Shown: one piece after another, positions 8,208 through 15,489 of the stretch
How positions within the stretch are numbered: the first letter of the stretch is position 1
Layout: each line of letters starts with the position of its first letter
DNA from: JACCXG01 sp963785755
GTDB taxonomy: Bacteria; Acidobacteriota; Vicinamibacteria; Vicinamibacterales; 2-12-FULL-66-21
Direction of reading: 5' to 3'
Assembly: GCA_963785755.1 (NCBI GenBank)
Contig: CAWAXG010000008.1
Location: forward strand, 1 to 23,436
DNA length: 23,436 nt
Program-made: the position numbers and the translations under genes
Notes under the pieces: model-generated
What the model saw: the letters and a program-made list of their open reading frames with translations, nothing else
Database searches by the model: none
Told to the model about the DNA's origin: nothing

Positions 8208-9173
8208 CTAGCTGCCGGTGTTCTTGATGTTGGCGGACAGCGCCGCGATCATGTCCTTCGCTGCGGCCACGGTGTCCTTCGGCGGCTTGCCGTAGAACTC
8301 GATCGAGTAGATCCCCTTGTAGCCGGCGGCCTCGGTGGCCTTGATGATCGGCACGACATCGTAGTTGATGTGGCGGTTCTGCTCGTCGAAGTCGAGCTCC
8401 TTCGCCGAGACGAGCTCGAGCTGCGGGAACAGCTTGCTCAGGCCCGCGACGCGGGCCTCGATGGAGCCGGACGGGCTGTTGCCCCAGTCGCAGAGGGTGC
8501 GGCAGTACGGATCGTTGACCGCCTTGACCACGGCCACGACCTTGTCGATGTCGGCGCTGTAGCCGATGTGGTTCTCCACGAGGATCTTCACGCCGATCTT
8601 CCGTCCGTACTGGGCGAGCTGGCGGAACGAATCGGCGGTGCGGTTCACGTCCCACGCTTCCGGCGTGCCACCGCCGGTGTTGGCGCGGCAGGTCGGCGCG
8701 CCGACGGCCGCGGCGCGATCCATCCACTGCTTGATGGTCTGGATCGAGTCGGCGCGCTTGGCCGCGTCGGGGTCCGAAAGATTCTCGCGGCCGTCGACCT
8801 GGACATTGATGATCCGGGACTTGGCCGCGTCTGCCGCCGCCTTGATCTGGCGGCAGTAATCGAGCGACGTGTCCGCGAACTGTGCGCTCCAGATCTCGAC
8901 GTTGTGCAACCCGAGCGTCTCGGCGACGAACCGGGGCGCGGTGAGGAGCGTCAGCTCCTGGCCCGCGGGGATCGGCCCTGCGTTCTTCTCGCGCGTCTGC
9001 GTGAACCGGTCGCGGAAACAGACCGTGGTGATGCCGATCCGGCGCAGCACCGCGGCGGGAATCGACTGGCCGGCCTGCGCACGCGCGAACGCATCGAGCG
9101 GCCCCGTGCGCGCCAGCACCGGGTACGCGGCGAGCGCCCGCGTTCCGAGTGCGAGCATCGACCGTCGGGTCAT
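8208..9173 (-). CDS. secreted sugar phosphate isomerase/epimerase-like TIM barrel
   Basis: An intact protein of 321 residues. The start at 9173 is fixed by AGGAGG seven bases upstream. The N-terminus MTRRSMLALG has a twin arginine, suggesting Tat export of a folded metalloprotein. The rest matches the xylose-isomerase-like (AP endonuclease 2) barrel: IGITTVCFRDRF, ILVENHIGYSADI, TLCDWGNSPSG and GIYSIEFYGKPP. Glu in VENH, Asp in CDWGN and Glu in SIEFYG are expected metal ligands. The usual histidine strand (VHxKD) reads LVSAKELDFD, with serine in the histidine position. It is cotranscribed with DUF1080 and FG-GAP genes. Barrels of this kind act as isomerases, or as hydratases or lyases in 3-keto-glycoside pathways. 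The exact reaction cannot be told from sequence. Confidence 0.85.
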   Translation of the reverse strand: MTRRSMLALGTRALAAYPVLARTGPLDAFARAQAGQSIPAAVLRRIGITTVCFRDRFTQTREKNAGPIPAGQELTLLTAPRFVAETLGLHNVEIWSAQFADTSLDYCRQIKAAADAAKSRIINVQVDGRENLSDPDAAKRADSIQTIKQWMDRAAAVGAPTCRANTGGGTPEAWDVNRTADSFRQLAQYGRKIGVKILVENHIGYSADIDKVVAVVKAVNDPYCRTLCDWGNSPSGSIEARVAGLSKLFPQLELVSAKELDFDEQNRHINYDVVPIIKATEAAGYKGIYSIEFYGKPPKDTVAAAKDMIAALSANIKNTGS

Positions 9174-9186
9174 CGACCACCTCCTG

Positions 9187-9203
9187 GGGAGCCGGCGGCT
9201 CCC
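9187..9203 (-). promoter_or_regulatory. hairpin just upstream of the isomerase Shine-Dalgarno site
   Basis: GGGAGCC and GGCTCCC pair perfectly (7 bp, 3-base loop) directly upstream of the AGGAGG of the isomerase start at 9173. A second small stem (ATGAT/ATCAT) follows at about 9205-9218. In the - strand leader this could modulate translation, or stabilise the mRNA 5' end. Function is inferred from position only. Confidence 0.45.
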
Positions 9204-9223
9204 GATGATTTCGATCATTTTCG

Positions 9224-9239
9224 GATGTTCGAATATCAC
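9224..9239 (-). promoter_or_regulatory. candidate operator, near-palindrome GATGTTCGAATATC
   Basis: The 14-mer GATGTTCGAATATC differs from its own reverse complement at only one symmetric pair of positions, and is followed by AC. It lies 51 bases upstream of the isomerase start. A related sequence, GATGTTCGGCAATATCAC, sits 57 bases upstream of the DUF6807 gene, and a third TTCGAA-centred palindrome precedes the quinohemoprotein gene. The local GntR/FCD regulator is the obvious candidate to bind it (inference). Confidence 0.4.
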
Positions 9240-9346
9240 GAGTCCACGCCCCGATGCAACGAGAGGCGCGCGTCCGGAGCAGCGGCCAGCTCGGCGGCGG
9301 CCGATTGGGACGGCGGGGGGCGAGCCTTGTCGTTACTAGAGTGTTG

Positions 9347-9563
9347 TCAATTCCCAAGCTCCAAGCTCTCCGCCTTCGCGCGCGACAATTCGTGCGCGCT
9401 ACGGCGCGACCTCGCCAGAGCGTGTCGTCGAAAGCTGCCGACACGCGACGGCGGGCAAATCCCAAGGCACTCCCAACGCCCAAACTCCAATTGGCAGTGG
9501 AGGTTTTGGAATTTGGGGTGTTGGGAGTGCGTTGGAGCTTGGAGCTTGGAGCTTGGGATTTGA
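9347..9563. repeat. 217-bp nested inverted-repeat element (AGCTTGGAGCTTGGGA ends)
   Basis: The outer arms TCCCAAGCTCCAAGCT (9352-9367) and AGCTTGGAGCTTGGGA (9543-9558) are perfect complements over 16 bases, extending to 20 of 21 with the flanking TCAA. An inner pair GCACTCCCAAC (9467-9477) and GTTGGGAGTGC (9520-9530) continues inward as an imperfect stem. The segment between outer and inner left arms is unrelated GC-rich DNA. It occupies the gap between the HD-like gene and the isomerase operon. It contains no transposase, so it is either a non-autonomous mobile element or a dispersed intergenic palindrome. Confidence 0.75.
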
Positions 9564-9579
9564 TGCTCCTGACAGTCCG

Positions 9580-10209
9580 CTAGTCGGTGCGTTGCGGTGC
9601 GCTGGCGACCGGCTGCCCGTTGCCGTTGCCGGCTTCGGGGGCTTCGAGCAGCGTCTGCTCGAGCGCGGAGAGCCTGCTGACCGCATGCGCGACGAGCGGG
9701 CGGGCGAGCGTCCGGGCGTGCGGCACCTTGATGCGGTCGTAGGTGTGCTCGAACTTCCACCGGACGGCGTCCGCCGGGAACCGCCCGGAGCGGACGAAAC
9801 CGAGGAACAAGTCGATGTTCGTATCGAGGAAGCTCAGGCTGTCGGCGGCCTGGACGAGGTCGGCTTCGGCCCACCCGCCGGTTTCGTGCGCCAGGATCAG
9901 CCGTGCCACTTCGCTGACCAGCGGTTCCGGGGCGTTCCGGCCGCGGAGCCATGCCGTCACGATACGGGCGCTGCGCTCGGAGTGCAGCTGGTTGTAGTGA
10001 GGATCGTCGAGCGTCGTGAGCGCCGGCGAATCGGGCCCTGGGAAGGCCCGCTCCATGTCGTGCGTCAGTGCCGCGAGCCGGACGCCTTCACTGGAGGCCG
10101 GTGCCAGGCGATCCAGCCACTCGAGCGCGCGCAGCAGGTGATGGCGATTGTACGGGTAGTTTTCGACGACCCATTCGCGCGCCGCCGAGACGAACGGTGA
10201 CTCAGCCAC
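9580..10209 (-). CDS. HD-domain-like putative phosphohydrolase
   Basis: An intact protein of 209 residues starting at GTG 10209, with no strong ribosome site. Residues consistent with an HD metal site are His23/His24 (NRHHLLRALEW), His50-Asp51 (AALTHDMERAF), His108 (ILAHETGGW) and Asp123 (QAADSLSFLD), spaced as in HD phosphohydrolases. No signal peptide is seen, so it should be cytoplasmic, unlike its secreted neighbours. The C-terminus is low in complexity (EAGNGNGQPVASAPQRTD) and dispensable-looking. It starts 46 bases after the GntR gene on the same strand, suggesting co-expression. A nucleotide or phosphorylated metabolite substrate is possible. The assignment rests on motif spacing alone. 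Confidence 0.7.
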   Translation of the reverse strand: MAESPFVSAAREWVVENYPYNRHHLLRALEWLDRLAPASSEGVRLAALTHDMERAFPGPDSPALTTLDDPHYNQLHSERSARIVTAWLRGRNAPEPLVSEVARLILAHETGGWAEADLVQAADSLSFLDTNIDLFLGFVRSGRFPADAVRWKFEHTYDRIKVPHARTLARPLVAHAVSRLSALEQTLLEAPEAGNGNGQPVASAPQRTD

Positions 10210-10255
10210 GACGGCCGGGACGCGATGTACTGAAGAGCATGGACGGGCAACTGTA

Positions 10256-11155
10256 TCACACCCGCAGGAGATTTCGATAATTGTCAGTTTGTTCGAAACC
10301 TAGTGCGCGACCGCCGGCCACCTCCTCGCGGGCCGGCCATCGCGCCGCCACGTCCGCCAGCGTCGCCGAGCGATGCTTCCGCAGGAGGGCAACTGCCGTG
10401 TCGGCGTCGCGGGCAATCGTCGCGCGCATCAGCGCCTCGTGTTCTCTCGCGACGTTCCGCGTCGGGTCTCCCTGGCGCGTCCGCAGCCGCCGGTAGCGCG
10501 AGTGGCGTTCATACAGGACGTGGCAGACGAGCTTGAGCGACGGCGACCCGCACGCCTCGTACAACGACTCGTGGAACGCCACGTTGCGCACCTCCCATTC
10601 GGGATCGAGCGTCCCGTCGGCGGCGAACATCTCGCGCTTCGACAACTCGTGGTAGCGCGCGACGATCTGCGATTCCCAGTAGTCGTTCCCCTTCGCGATC
10701 GCCATCCGGATGGCAATCGCCTCGAGCTCCAGCAGGGTGTTCGCGATGTCGATCATTTCCTCACGCGACACCGGGGCGACGCTGAAGCCCTTGTGGTCCT
10801 CGAGGAGCACGAGTCCTTCGGAGACCAGGCGCATCAGCGCCTCGCGCAGCGGGCTCAGCCCCGACTTGTACCGTTCGCGAATATCGCGGAACAGCAATCG
10901 GCTGCCGGGCTCGAGCCGATTGTGAAGGATGTCGGAACGGATCTGCTCGAACAGGTCCGTTGTCAGCGTCCGCGATACCTTGGCGGGCCGCCCGGGCAGC
11001 GCAGTCGCGGATCGTGGTGCGGGCGCCGGAGCGTCGCGGGCTGCGGGGGGGGCGAGGGTCTCACGGCGTGAGGCACGCGGGCGTTGATCCGAACCACGGG
11101 CAGTGCACGTTCCCCACGCTCTCCCGCGGTGCTTTCGTCCGGCCCGCCGCAGCAC
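10256..11155 (-). CDS. GntR-family transcriptional regulator with FCD ligand-binding domain
   Basis: The region LTTDLFEQIRSDILHNRLEPGSRLLF followed by LSPLREALMRLVSEGLVLLEDHKGFSVAPVS is a classic GntR winged helix. It is followed by an all-helical FCD domain (LLELEAIAIRMAIAKGN, FHESLYEACGSPSLKLV, EHEALMRATIARDADTAVALLRKH) with the conserved His residues of the metal/ligand pocket. FCD regulators commonly respond to sugar acids or related metabolites. The frame opens at ATG 11155, but the first 60-odd residues are basic, low-complexity and not family-like. The true start is probably an internal alternative codon nearer 11000; a G8 run near 11044 may also hide an indel. The gene is divergent from the DUF6807 gene and heads the - strand group, so it probably regulates both arms of the locus. 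Confidence 0.85.
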   Translation of the reverse strand: MLRRAGRKHRGRAWGTCTARGSDQRPRASRRETLAPPAARDAPAPAPRSATALPGRPAKVSRTLTTDLFEQIRSDILHNRLEPGSRLLFRDIRERYKSGLSPLREALMRLVSEGLVLLEDHKGFSVAPVSREEMIDIANTLLELEAIAIRMAIAKGNDYWESQIVARYHELSKREMFAADGTLDPEWEVRNVAFHESLYEACGSPSLKLVCHVLYERHSRYRRLRTRQGDPTRNVAREHEALMRATIARDADTAVALLRKHRSATLADVAARWPAREEVAGGRALGFEQTDNYRNLLRV

Positions 11156-11538
11156 CTTTGTTCCGCCGCCGTTCCATGTGTGTCCTTTCCGGCACTCTGT
11201 GGCGCCCGCGTTCCCTGAAGCGGGCGGGTACTTCCGCGGTCCTTGCTGCTTGGAGAGGCCAACGGGTCATTCGCGACGCTGCTTGTAACAGGAGATCAGA
11301 GCGGGGCACGCGACGATCGCGAGCGACGTCACTTGACAGTTCTCGAACAAGGAGCAAGCGTTTGACCTCCTGACCTCCTGATTCATGTTCAAAACAGGGG
11401 CGCGAACCATCCGACTGCAATCCAAGCACTCGGTTGCATTGCCACAAATGTTCATGATCACGATCACGACTGCCCTGACGAAAGGGGCTCACCTCAGCCC
11501 GTACGATAACGCGGCGCTCGCCGCCGGTCACGCGGTGA
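11156..11538. other. divergent intergenic region, no gene seen
   Basis: I find no convincing gene between the GntR regulator and the DUF6807 gene. A consensus-like TTGACA occurs at 11333-11338 but without a good -10 at the right distance. Short direct repeats of the AACAGGAGATCAG and GACCTCCT type occur near 11286 and 11371-11383, related to the arms of the repeats at 12.66 and 17.54 kb. Confidence 0.4.
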
Positions 11539-11556
11539 GATGTTCGGCAATATCAC
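11539..11556 (+). promoter_or_regulatory. candidate operator, second copy (GATGTTCGGCAATATCAC)
   Basis: This matches the 9224-9239 site except for two extra bases (GC) in the centre. It preserves the half-sites GATGTT and AATATC, which are near complements, and the trailing AC. It lies 57 bases before the DUF6807 start, in the region shared with the divergent GntR gene. A further TATCGAAAC-like half occurs at 11561-11569. Confidence 0.4.
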
Positions 11557-11612
11557 ACATTATCGAAACTCGTGCTAGGCTCCGTGCCTGCCGGACCGAC
11601 CGCTGAGTCATC

Positions 11613-12617
11613 ATGAGTGACATGCAACGACTCGATCGCCGCGGGTTTCTCCTCGCCGCCTCGGGTCTGCCCTTGGCGCGAACATGCAGAATCGATCCTA
11701 CGAGCTCGAATCCGTGGCGGCCGGCAAGTCGCTGAAGGCGCCCGGCGGGCGCGCCGTCCTCACGTATCTGACGAGCAAGCCTGAAGGATCGAACCTGCGC
11801 GCGAACAGCGCCTGCTGTTTCCATCCGGTCACCACGCCGTCGGGCGAGCGGCTGACCGATCTCGCGCCAGGCGATCACGTTCACCACCGCGGCATCTTCC
11901 TGGCCTGGCATTCGATCGACTTCAAACGGAAGGCTGACTTCAGCAAGATGGGGCCGACGCGCCCGACCCACGGGTTCGACATCGCCCGCGCCGATTTCTG
12001 GGGCTGGGGCGAGTTCGCGCCGACCGATCAGCGCGTGATCCGGAACCGCGACGTGCAGCTCGTGAAGGCGACCGACGCCACGGCGGAGCTCGCCATCCGG
12101 AACGACTGGACGATTCGCAACAATCGCTACGTGGACGAGCAGACGACAGCGGTCTGGCGTGCAACGGACGGCGCGAACATCCTGGATCTGACCTACGGCC
12201 TGACGCCGGACTGGGACATGACGCTGAATCAGACGCCGTTCGGCGGCTTCTGCGTTCGCGCCAGGAACGACGGCGAGTCCTGGTACGAGGGGCCGTCAGG
12301 CAAGATCGCGCGTCCCGATCCCCACTACTCGGCCGCGGATCTGAACTGGCCGGGCGCGGACTGGTACGCCTACGCGATCACGCTGTCGAGCGGGCAGGAC
12401 GATTGGCTGTGCGGTCGTGGATCATCCGTCCAACCCGTCCGCGACGTGGCACAACCCGCGCTACGTCTGGATGGTCAACCCTTGCATCGTCTCCGGGAAG
12501 CCGGTGACCATAGCCAGCGGTCAGGCGCTGACGCTCCGCTACCGCGTGATCCTGTTCGACGGGACGGTGCCGGTGCCGCTCGTGCGTGAGCTCGCGGCGG
12601 AATTCCGGCGCAGTTAG
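11613..12617 (+). CDS. Tat-exported DUF6807 (PmoA-like) family protein, two frameshifts
   Basis: Reading starts at ATG 11613 with MSDMQRLDRRGFLLAASGLPLA, a typical Tat signal (RRGFLL). A frameshift near 11680 leads into the main body, which begins NRSYELESVAAGKSL. A second near 12398 leads into VVDHPSNPSATWHNPRYVWMV and the C-terminus. The body carries the histidine-rich family motif GDHVHHRGIFLAWHS, then DFWGWGEF, TYGLTPDWDMTLNQTPFGGF and YRVILFDGT. This matches the DUF6807 family (labelled methane oxygenase PmoA in some databases, although there is no good evidence of methane oxidation). Such proteins are frequent in polysaccharide and glycoside catabolic clusters. It is the first gene of the + strand arm, divergent from GntR. 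Its reaction is unknown; a histidine-lined glycan-binding or lyase-like pocket is a guess. Confidence 0.8.
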
Positions 12618-12660
12618 ACCGCTACTTCTCCAGTTCGAACGACAGCGGCAAGTCTTCAAG

Positions 12661-12793
12661 GCAACAGGAGAAGGAGAGAAGGGGAGACTCGTAGCCTCAG
12701 TCTGCTGTCACGAAGGGCGGGTCGGCGCGCAGGCCGCATACGCAGTGCCGTGCGCAAACGGGCGAGTTCTCCCCTTCTCCCTTCTCCTGTTGC
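12661..12793. repeat. inverted-repeat element with AACAGGAGAAGG arms
   Basis: The left arm (12661-12687, starting GCAACAGGAGAAGG) and right arm (12768-12793, ending CCTTCTCCTGTTGC) are complementary over about 26 bases apart from a small indel. The match carries on a few bases inward. The 80-base core is unrelated GC-rich DNA with no coding signal. The arms resemble the AACAGGAGATCAGG repeats at 11286 and 17538, so they belong to a dispersed family. Confidence 0.75.
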
Positions 12794-12848
12794 GTTTAGG
12801 CAAGCCGCCGGCGCGTCGTCCCCCGATCAGATAATCGAAGACAAAGCT

Positions 12849-12862
12849 CATTTTCGAAAATC
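12849..12862 (+). promoter_or_regulatory. palindrome ATTTTCGAAAAT, third candidate operator
   Basis: ATTTTCGAAAAT (12850-12861) is a perfect 12-bp palindrome in an otherwise GC-rich region, about 105 bases before the quinohemoprotein start. With flanks it matches GATGTTCGAATATC at 11 of 14 positions. It is therefore a candidate third binding site for the regulator proposed for the locus. Confidence 0.4.
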
Positions 12863-12966
12863 TCCCTTGCCCGCGCGCCGTCGCCATGTTACGGTGCCGG
12901 CCACATATGGCCCCGCATACCCCGTCCATGAACGCGCGTGAGGCGCTGATCGGAGGCGGCCGCCGC

Positions 12967-15353
12967 ATGTCGTCGATCGCGCTGGCCGCCGGTCTCATGG
13001 CTGCCGTCTGGTTCGGCGCGCCGGCCGCGCAGGGCACGATCAAGACGCTGCCCGGAGTCGACAGCTCCAACTACTACCCGTTCGATCAGATCGACAAGTC
13101 CAACGTCGCCAGGCTCGAGATGGCGTGGTTCTATCCGTACGCCGCGCCGACCTTCAGTCCGGTGTTCGCCGACGGCATGCTCTACGGCCTCGGCCGCAAC
13201 GCGTCGTCGCTCGTCGCGCTCGACGCCGCCGACCGGCAAGGAGCTCTGGGTGCACGAGGGGCTGAACGGCATCACGAGCAAGGGCATCAACTACTGGGAG
13301 AGCGCTGACGGCAAGGATCGTCGCTTGATCTTCGCCGTCGACAGCTTCCTCCAGGAGATTGACGCGCGCACCGGCAAGTCGATCATGACCTTCGGCGACA
13401 ACGGCATCGTCGGACATGCGGGTCGGCCTGCCGCGTGCCGAGGGCACGAGCGCGCGCGCCATGCCGGCGAGCCCTGGCCGCATCTGGCGCAACATCATGA
13501 TCTTCGGCGGCCAGTCGGGCGAAGCGACGATGACGCCGCCCGGCGACATCCGCGCCTACGACGTGCTCACCGGCCAGCTGCTCTGGCAGTTCCACGTCAT
13601 TCCGCGTCCCGGCGAGTTCGGCTACGAGACGAACCCGCCCGACGGCTACAAGTACCTCGGCGGCGCGAACAACTGGGGCGAGATGTCGATCGACGAGGCA
13701 CGCGGCATCGTCTACCTCCCGACCGGGTCGGCGACCGCGGACTTCTACGGCGGCGATCGGCACGGCCAGAACCTGTTCGCCAACTGCCTGCTCGCGCTCG
13801 ACGTGCGAGACCGGCAAGCGGCTGTGGCATTTCCAGACCGTTCACCACGACCTGTGGGATTTCGACAACGTCTCGGCGCCGCAGCTCGTCACCGTGACGC
13901 ACAACGGCAAGAAGGTGGACGTCGTCGCGCACGCCGGCAAGACCGGCTTCCTCTACGTGTTCGACCGCGTCACCGGCAATCCGCTCTGGCCGATCGAGGA
14001 ACGGCCGGTCGAGGCGAGCCAGGTGCCGTTCGAGAAGTCGTGGCCGACGCAGCCGTTCCCCACGAAGCCGGCGCCGTTCGCGCGGCAGTCGTTCACCGAG
14101 GACGACGTGAACCCGTGGCTGCTGACGCCGGAGGAGTACGAGGCGCTCAAGGAGCGGGTGCGCAAGGCGAAGAACGGCAAGGGACCGCAGGGCGGCATCT
14201 TCAATCCGACCGTGCTCAACGGCGACGCCATTTCGATGCCCGGCAACCAGGGCGGCTCGAACTGGGGCACCGCCGCGGCCGATCCGCAGCGCGGCCTCGT
14301 CTTCGTCACCAACGTCAACCAGGTGGCGCTGCTCCGCCTCAACGACGTCAAGGATCCGCCGGCCGCGCAGGGACGGGGCGGTGGCGGCGGCGTCCAGATC
14401 GACGCGGGCGTGTTGAACGAGGGGAGGCGCGCCTACACGCAGGTACTGCGCGGCGTGTCACGGGGCCGATCAGCGCGGCGCCATTCCCGGCGTGCCGTCG
14501 CTCGTCGGCGTCACGGACCGGATCGACGAAGAGAGCATGCGCGTGATCGTCTCGGAGGGCCGCAACAACATGCGGCCGATCGTCGACGCGTCCAACGAGG
14601 AGATTCGCGCGATCCACTCCTATCTGCAGGTCACCAATCCCTTTGGCCGGGGCGGCGGCGGAGGACGTGGCCGCGGACGCGGCGGCGCCAACGCCGCCGC
14701 GCTGCCGCCGGGGCCCGTCGTCGCGACAGGGCGGTGCTCCGCGCCCGCCGCTGCCGCCGCGCTATGGCGGCCCGTTCTACCCCGGCGTCGGCGGGACGGC
14801 GGGCAACATGCCGTGGCCGGAAGACGTCGCGGCCGCGAAGCTGCCGACGCGGTATCAGACCGGCTACAACGTCATGGCGACCGCGACGAAGCCGCCGTAC
14901 ACGACCATCACCGCCTACGACCTGAACACCGGCGAGATCAAGTGGCAGGTGCCCAACGGCGACGATCCCGCGACGGTCAATCATTTCGGCAAGGGAGACG
15001 GCCCGCACGACACCGGCGGCGTCGGGTCGCGCAACGGCATGGTGGTGACCAGGACGGGGCTGCTGTTCCAGAACGGCAAGGACGGCTGGGCGCGCGCGTA
15101 CGACGTCGAGACCGGCAAGGTCCTGTGGAAGGGAAAGACGGCCGGCCAGTCGATCGGCATTCCGACGATGTACGAATCGAACGGCCGGCAGTACGTCGTG
15201 TTCATGTCGCCGCCGACCGGACCCGGTGATGTCGGTGGGGCGGAAGGCGGCGGCACCGGCAGCGCGCCGGCGGCGCCGGCCGGTCCATACGGCTACATCG
15301 CGTTCGCGCTGCCGAAGCAGTATCCGGTTGGATACCAGGTTCAGCGCCTGTGA
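12967..15353 (+). CDS. quinohemoprotein dehydrogenase: PQQ beta-propeller with inserted cytochrome c domain (frameshifted)
   Basis: About 795 residues. ATG 12967 is preferred: GGAGG lies upstream and the product begins with a signal peptide (MSSIALAAGLMAAVWFGAPAAQG). Propeller blades show tryptophan-docking motifs (TGKELWVHEG, TGQLLWQFHVIP, TGKRLWHFQ, TGKVLWKGK) and HHDLWDFDNVSAP, typical of PQQ dehydrogenases of the glucose-dehydrogenase type. At 14447-14461 the corrected frame gives CAACH, followed by GAIPGVPSLVGVT and NNMRPIVDA, a class I cytochrome c domain with a Met ligand. An RG-rich linker (GRGGGGGRGRGRGG) then leads to the last blades. Frameshifts lie near 13237, 13417, 13807, 14443 and 14730. 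The enzyme should oxidise a sugar or alcohol in the periplasm and pass electrons to the respiratory chain. In this locus a glycoside 3-oxidation role is plausible but unproven. Confidence 0.85.
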
Positions 15354-15362
15354 ATTAGTCCA

Positions 15363-15452
15363 GGGTGGCTTCCGGCTTCAGCCGGAAGGATGCGTCAGGC
15401 GTTCGAGTTTGCTCGACAGCCGCAGCCTTCCGCCTAAAGGCGGAAGCCACCC
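15363..15452. repeat. paired-hairpin inverted repeat (GGTGGCTTCCG element)
   Basis: The left arm 15363-15389 and right arm 15426-15452 are 27 bases each and pair over their length. Each arm is also a hairpin on its own (TTCCGGCTTCAGCCGGAA and TTCCGCCTAAAGGCGGAA). The core has a third stem (TCGAG/CTCGA at 15403-15416). The arms differ mainly at base pairs that swapped together (G-C to C-G), so both local hairpins are kept. It lies between the quinohemoprotein stop and the next start and could be a terminator or a REP-like element. Confidence 0.8.
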
Positions 15453-15489
15453 AGCGCGATTTGTTCACACGCGTATTCAGGGAGCAGCC

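Larger units (their letters stand above)
12618..12966. other. intergenic region upstream of the quinohemoprotein gene
   Basis: There is no gene here. It holds the inverted-repeat element at 12661-12793 and the perfect palindrome near 12850, both listed separately. The rest is GC-rich without a recognisable promoter. Confidence 0.5.

Noticed and set aside
8104..9483. A 459-codon - strand frame over the isomerase gene
   Set aside because: It is the +1 shadow of the true isomerase frame, very arginine-rich, and lacks any motif.
7137..9563. An 808-codon open frame on the + strand opposite the isomerase and DUF1080 genes
   Set aside because: It is antisense to two clear genes, is rich in Arg/Ala/Val/Asp as expected from GC-rich codon shadowing, and has no domain pattern or ribosome site.
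9347..9563. CRISPR array, considered because of the repeated AGCTTGG units
   Set aside because: The repeats are short, contiguous and inverted, with no regular spacers and no cas genes nearby.
11333..11361. Sigma-70 promoter built on TTGACA at 11333
   Set aside because: No acceptable -10 hexamer lies 16-18 bases downstream, so I kept it only as a remark.
11061..11531. A 156-codon - strand frame in the divergent intergenic region
   Set aside because: No recognisable family, no ribosome site, and it overlaps the GntR N-terminal region and the regulatory gap.
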